From: Tardiphaga sp.
GTDB taxonomy: Bacteria > Pseudomonadota > Alphaproteobacteria > Rhizobiales > Xanthobacteraceae
NCBI GenBank assembly: GCA_028290765.1
Contig: JAQGJF010000220.1
Coordinates: 1-6,765 of the forward strand
Reading direction: 5' to 3'
DNA length: 6,765 nt
Shown here: positions 4,916 through 6,765 of the stretch, piece after piece
Position numbering within the stretch: the stretch's first letter is position 1
Layout: every line of letters starts with the position of its first letter
Program-made: the position numbers and the translations under genes
Notes under the pieces: generated by a model
Told to the model about the DNA's origin: nothing
Seen by the model: only the letters and a program-made list of their open reading frames with translations
Databases searched by the model: none

Positions 4916-5223
4916 GTCGCAACTCCTCTTTGCACCACTTAAACTGCGGGATCGTCGGGACGCTTATGCGCGGCGACGGTATCGGAGCTGTGTTGGAGGC
5001 GTTTCCGATCCCGCTGGGGTCGAGCTGCACATTGTCCAGCGCGCTACTTGCATCGGCGTCTGGTCGGCCCTCCCAAATGTCGCGTTGCCTCCTCCTGGCC
5101 TCTGGCTCGCGCAAATGAAGCGTTAGGCGAGGCCAAGATCACGAAGAACACGATCGCAACACTTACCGGAAAGTGCGACTCTAGGAAGCTCTCTACTAAG
5201 ATTCACTGGAACGCCGAATGCAT
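4908..5223 (-). pseudogene. Degraded small exported-protein gene
   Basis: The 3' part, stopping at 4908, encodes an Arg/Asp-rich then Pro-rich tail: REPEARRRQRDIWEGRPDAD, NVQLDPSGIGNAS and APIPSPRISVPTIPQFKW. By itself it would need a TTG at 5114 without a ribosome binding site. One base out of register, immediately upstream, is a convincing signal peptide (FPVSVAIVFFVILASPNASF, then ARA), whose expected cleavage falls near the frame junction at about 5114. That frame reaches an ATG at 5223 but is interrupted by a TGA at 5205-5203. The simplest reading is a secreted protein of about 100 residues with one nonsense change and one inserted base. It directly precedes and overlaps the 90-aa membrane gene, so they may once have been an envelope-related pair. 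No family is recognised. Confidence 0.4.
4923..4927 (-). promoter_or_regulatory. Ribosome binding site AGGAG deciding a TTG start
   Basis: The minus strand shows AGAGGAG with its AGGAG at 4927-4923 and 7 nt to the TTG at 4915. This is the best such site in the minus-strand block, and it supports the TTG over the downstream ATG. It is embedded in the end of the upstream reading frame. Confidence 0.6.
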
Positions 5224-5229
5224 GAAGAT

Positions 5230-5270
5230 GATGTAGTCCCGCAATCCGCGGACACCATTAAATTGACTTT
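5230..5270. repeat. Dispersed repeat, copy B
   Basis: This is the second copy of the 41-bp element at 3191-3231, about 80 percent identical by eye with no gaps and the same orientation. The minus-strand micro-frame (ATG at 5258) reads MVSADCGTTSSSCIRRSSES, against MVAADCEPTSGSRVE in copy A. Its right edge lies 6 bp before the ribosome binding site of the plus-strand 50-aa ORF, and its left edge abuts the degraded exported-protein gene. Confidence 0.55.
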
Positions 5271-5285
5271 CATAAAGGAACTTCT

Positions 5286-5438
5286 TTGAACCTGGGCAAT
5301 CTGACCAAGACACACGAGATCAACCGCCATCTTCGTTATCGCAGCATCAGGACGGACGATCGCTCTGTGCTGATGTGGGAAGGTCGGCCGATGCCGGGTT
5401 CGGGATATCTTTGCGGACGCATGTGCGAATCAAACTAA
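5286..5438 (+). CDS. Possible 50-aa protein with a TTG start
   Basis: The frame begins at TTG preceded by AAGGA at a 6-nt spacing, a good ribosome binding site. It encodes MNLGNLTKTHEINRHLRYRS, IRTDDRSVLMWEGRPMPGSG and YLCGRMCESN before a TAA. Composition is soluble and basic, with two cysteines near the end. The good initiation site and lack of low-complexity bias favour a real gene, but no family is recognised. It may be the truncated N-terminus of a longer protein, since the recombinase debris follows directly and the original 3' part could have been replaced. Confidence 0.42.
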   Translation: MNLGNLTKTHEINRHLRYRSIRTDDRSVLMWEGRPMPGSGYLCGRMCESN

Positions 5439-5448
5439 TTCCGAGCCT

Positions 5449-5474
5449 TGTGCAAAAATCACGATTTATGCACA
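5449..5474. other. 26-bp near-perfect palindrome, candidate serine-recombinase crossover site
   Basis: The arms TGTGCAAAAATC (5449-5460) and GATTTATGCACA (5463-5474) are reverse complements with one mismatch, around a central AC dinucleotide. Two 12-bp arms around a 2-bp core is the architecture of crossover sites of small serine recombinases (hix/gix type, 26 bp, and similar to res subsite I). It lies 27 bp before the first recognisable resolvase codons. An operator for an unknown regulator is an alternative. Confidence 0.45.
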
Positions 5475-5500
5475 GATCCGTTGACCCATATAAACCGCAG

Positions 5501-5894
5501 GCCGGCGCGCGGTCGGATCGTAAGCAACTGGCCCGGCTGATGGGGTACTCGCGAAGGGAGATGTGCTGGTTGTCACTCGGATTGATCGGTTGGCGCGGTC
5601 AACGCGAGATTTGCTCAATCTGTTGGGAACGATGGGCAAAAAGGGCGCCGGCTTCAAATCGCTCGGGGACACCTGGGCCGACACCACGACGGCGCACGGT
5701 CGCTTGATGCTTACCATGTTGGGTGGCTTAGCCGAGTTCGAGCGCGAACTGATTCGAACGCGGACGGGCGAGGGCCGCGAGCGCGCAAAGGCGAGGGGGT
5801 GATCCTCGGTCGCAAGCCCAAGCTGACCGTTCACCAGCGACGTGAGGCAATCGCTCGCCGGGAAGCGGGAGAGGTGCTAACGGACATTGCGCGG
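5501..5894 (+). pseudogene. Small serine recombinase (resolvase/invertase family), N-terminally truncated with two frameshifts
   Basis: Recognisable resolvase sequence starts with AGARSDRKQLARLM in frame 2. It shifts in a GGGG run (5542-5545) to frame 1, giving LAKGDVLVVTRIDRLARSTR, DLLNLLGTMGKKGAGFKSL, then HGRLMLTMLGGLAEFERELI and RTRTGEGRERAKARG. It shifts again in a GGGGG run (5795-5799) to frame 3, giving GRKPKLTVHQRREAIARREA and GEVLTDIAR, the start of the C-terminal helix-turn-helix. The N-terminal YARVST block with the catalytic serine (about 50 residues) is absent, so the enzyme cannot be active. The rest of the DNA-binding motif (family pattern SYNVSHSTISRL) is cut off at about 5890, where another recombinase begins. 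Both shifts look like single-base losses in G runs. Confidence 0.85.
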
Positions 5895-6235
5895 TCTGGA
5901 CCCGCGAGCGCGTCACATCAATACGCTCGAACTACCACATCCCGGTGTTCAAGCCCGCCGAGGACGAGATCGAACCTTGGCTCAACCTTGGCAACGCCGC
6001 AAAGCTCCTGAAAATCGCGCCCAAGACACTCCGGCTGGCCGCTGAAGCCGGCGAGATCGAAGCCGTCCATCCTCTGTCGGATGGTCCTTGGATCTTCGCC
6101 CAGCACCTCGCTTATAACAGCTTCTGCTCAATCTATCGCCGAACGAGCGCGACAGAACCCAAGATACCCCACGGGATCGCATCCCAATCAGCAAAGTCTC
6201 TTCTCTTCAACAACATAGACAGATGGGTGTTCTGA
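5891..6235 (+). pseudogene. C-terminal fragment of a second, large-type serine recombinase
   Basis: Frame 2 opens with VWTRERVTSIRSNYHIPVFK, then PAEDEIEPWLNLGNAAKLLK, IAPKTLRLAAEAGEIEAVHP and LSDGPWIF. W(T)RERV..IR..Y.IP followed by WL.L..AA..L.I...TLR.A.E.GEI...HPL.DGPW.F matches the extreme C-terminus of large alphaproteobacterial recombinase-family proteins: the end of the recombinase domain plus an added MerR/excisionase-like helix-turn-helix. Family similarity ends near 6097; the frame runs on to a TGA at 6233-6235 through unrelated sequence. It lacks catalytic and start regions and is fused out of frame to the small resolvase, so it is a relic. Confidence 0.72.
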
Positions 6236-6241
6236 TGCGCG

Positions 6242-6471
6242 GTTGTAGAAGCGCTCAATATAATCGAACACGTCGGCCTTGGCCTCGTCCCGTGACGCCG
6301 TTCGCTCGGTCTTCAACGACGAGAAGCAGCTTTCCATCGCCGCATTGTCCCAGACGTTGCCGGAACGGCTTATCGAACAGACGACGCCGTGATCGCAATC
6401 AACCTTTGGAACTGCTCACTGGTGTCTTGGCTAGAGCGATCGGAATGATGCAGTAGCGCGTCAGGTTTCAG
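6242..6471 (-). pseudogene. IS3-family transposase OrfB C-terminal fragment, frameshifted
   Basis: The minus strand reads KPDALLHHSDRSSQDTSEQF, QRLIA, then after one missing base near 6400 DHGVVCSISRSGNVWDNAAM, ESCFSSLKTERTASRDEAKA and DVFDYIERFYN. These are the last catalytic-core blocks of IS3 OrfB integrases. Joined across the frameshift, the Asp of HHSD and the Glu of AAMES are separated by exactly 35 residues, the DD(35)E spacing of the family. The first catalytic Asp and all upstream parts are missing, and the usual C-terminal RRRHS..GY block is replaced after ERFYN. The family's usual GSQYTS is altered to SSQDTS. No terminal inverted repeat could be identified. Confidence 0.85.
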
Positions 6472-6607
6472 TGCAGATACTTTCCCGCTCGAACGTCCAC
6501 ACCGAAGTGCTTTCTAAAACAGCATTTAATGGCAGAACTGAAGCCGCCTTCCCATATTCGTCGCAGTGGCGCTAACAGCTTGCCGTTCCTTCGTAGGAGA
6601 TTTCGAG

Positions 6608-6765
6608 ATGACGTCTTTCCTCAACTTTCACGCTTTCGCCACGACGCGCGGCGACGGGCTGCGGCCAGAACTCCGCGCGCTTTTTGAGCGCATTGCGGCG
6701 GCTCCGCGCTCCGAGCTTACCGTAAGAAATGACGGTATGATCCAGTCGGGGCCGAATCCAGTATC
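6608..6765 (+). CDS. Hypothetical protein, 3'-partial (runs off the window)
   Basis: The ATG at 6608 has a strong ribosome binding site, AGGAG at 6595-6599, with 8 nt spacing. The visible 52 codons read MTSFLNFHAFATTRGDGLRP, ELRALFERIAAAPRSELTVR and NDGMIQSGPNPV. The start is soluble, with an amphipathic helix at about residues 20-31 and no signal peptide. I do not recognise the family, and too little is present to assign a function. Codon use (GC-rich third positions) looks native and undamaged, unlike the debris upstream. The 136 bp between the IS3 fragment and this start show no gene. Confidence 0.65.
   Translation, partial: MTSFLNFHAFATTRGDGLRPELRALFERIAAAPRSELTVRNDGMIQSGPNPV

Noticed and set aside
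1..6765. CRISPR array, tRNA or rRNA genes.
   Set aside because: No regularly spaced repeats and no tRNA- or rRNA-like sequence were seen on either strand.

Overview
The window looks like an accessory, decaying segment of an alphaproteobacterial genome, most likely in the Bradyrhizobium/Rhodopseudomonas group. This placement rests on moderately high GC, the look of the remnant transposases, and small hypothetical proteins of a type common in that group. It is inference, because no marker gene is present.

Layout. At 1-507 (+) lies a broken IS66-type tnpA/tnpB pair with its ATGA overlap preserved. At 570-1767 (+) sits the best preserved unit: a Xre/MbcA-type antitoxin and a RES-domain toxin, in frame and back to back. 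Their promoter carries two 12-bp palindromes that are likely operators. At 1914-2090 (+) is the N-terminus of an IS1634-like transposase, cut off abruptly. From 2091 to 2613 I see no gene, only inverted repeats, including an 83-nt nested hairpin.

From 5223 down to 2614 everything recognisable is on the minus strand. It is a run of small genes and gene wrecks: a degraded small secreted-protein gene, a membrane-anchored protein with a YodC/DUF2158-like tail, a SRAP (YedK/HMCES) fragment, an intrinsic terminator, two frameshifted small genes, a 35-aa membrane peptide, the C-terminal tail of an ATP-dependent DNA ligase, and three tiny adjacent ORFs (52, 28 and 83 aa). Two diverged copies of a roughly 41-bp element lie at 3191-3231 and 5230-5270.

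From 5286 the plus strand carries a 50-aa ORF with a good ribosome binding site and a 26-bp near-perfect palindrome. These are followed by a headless, frameshifted small serine resolvase joined to the C-terminus of a different, large serine recombinase. A minus-strand IS3-family orfB fragment follows at 6242-6471, and a new gene with a strong ribosome binding site runs off the window at 6608.

How it fits together. The region resembles a graveyard of mobile elements and cargo around one intact toxin-antitoxin module. About ten recognisable reading frames are interrupted by single-base indels, several in short homopolymers. That could be true pseudogenisation or uncorrected sequencing error, and the choice between them decides how many of these genes are alive. 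Family assignments are from memory of conserved motifs; no database search was run.
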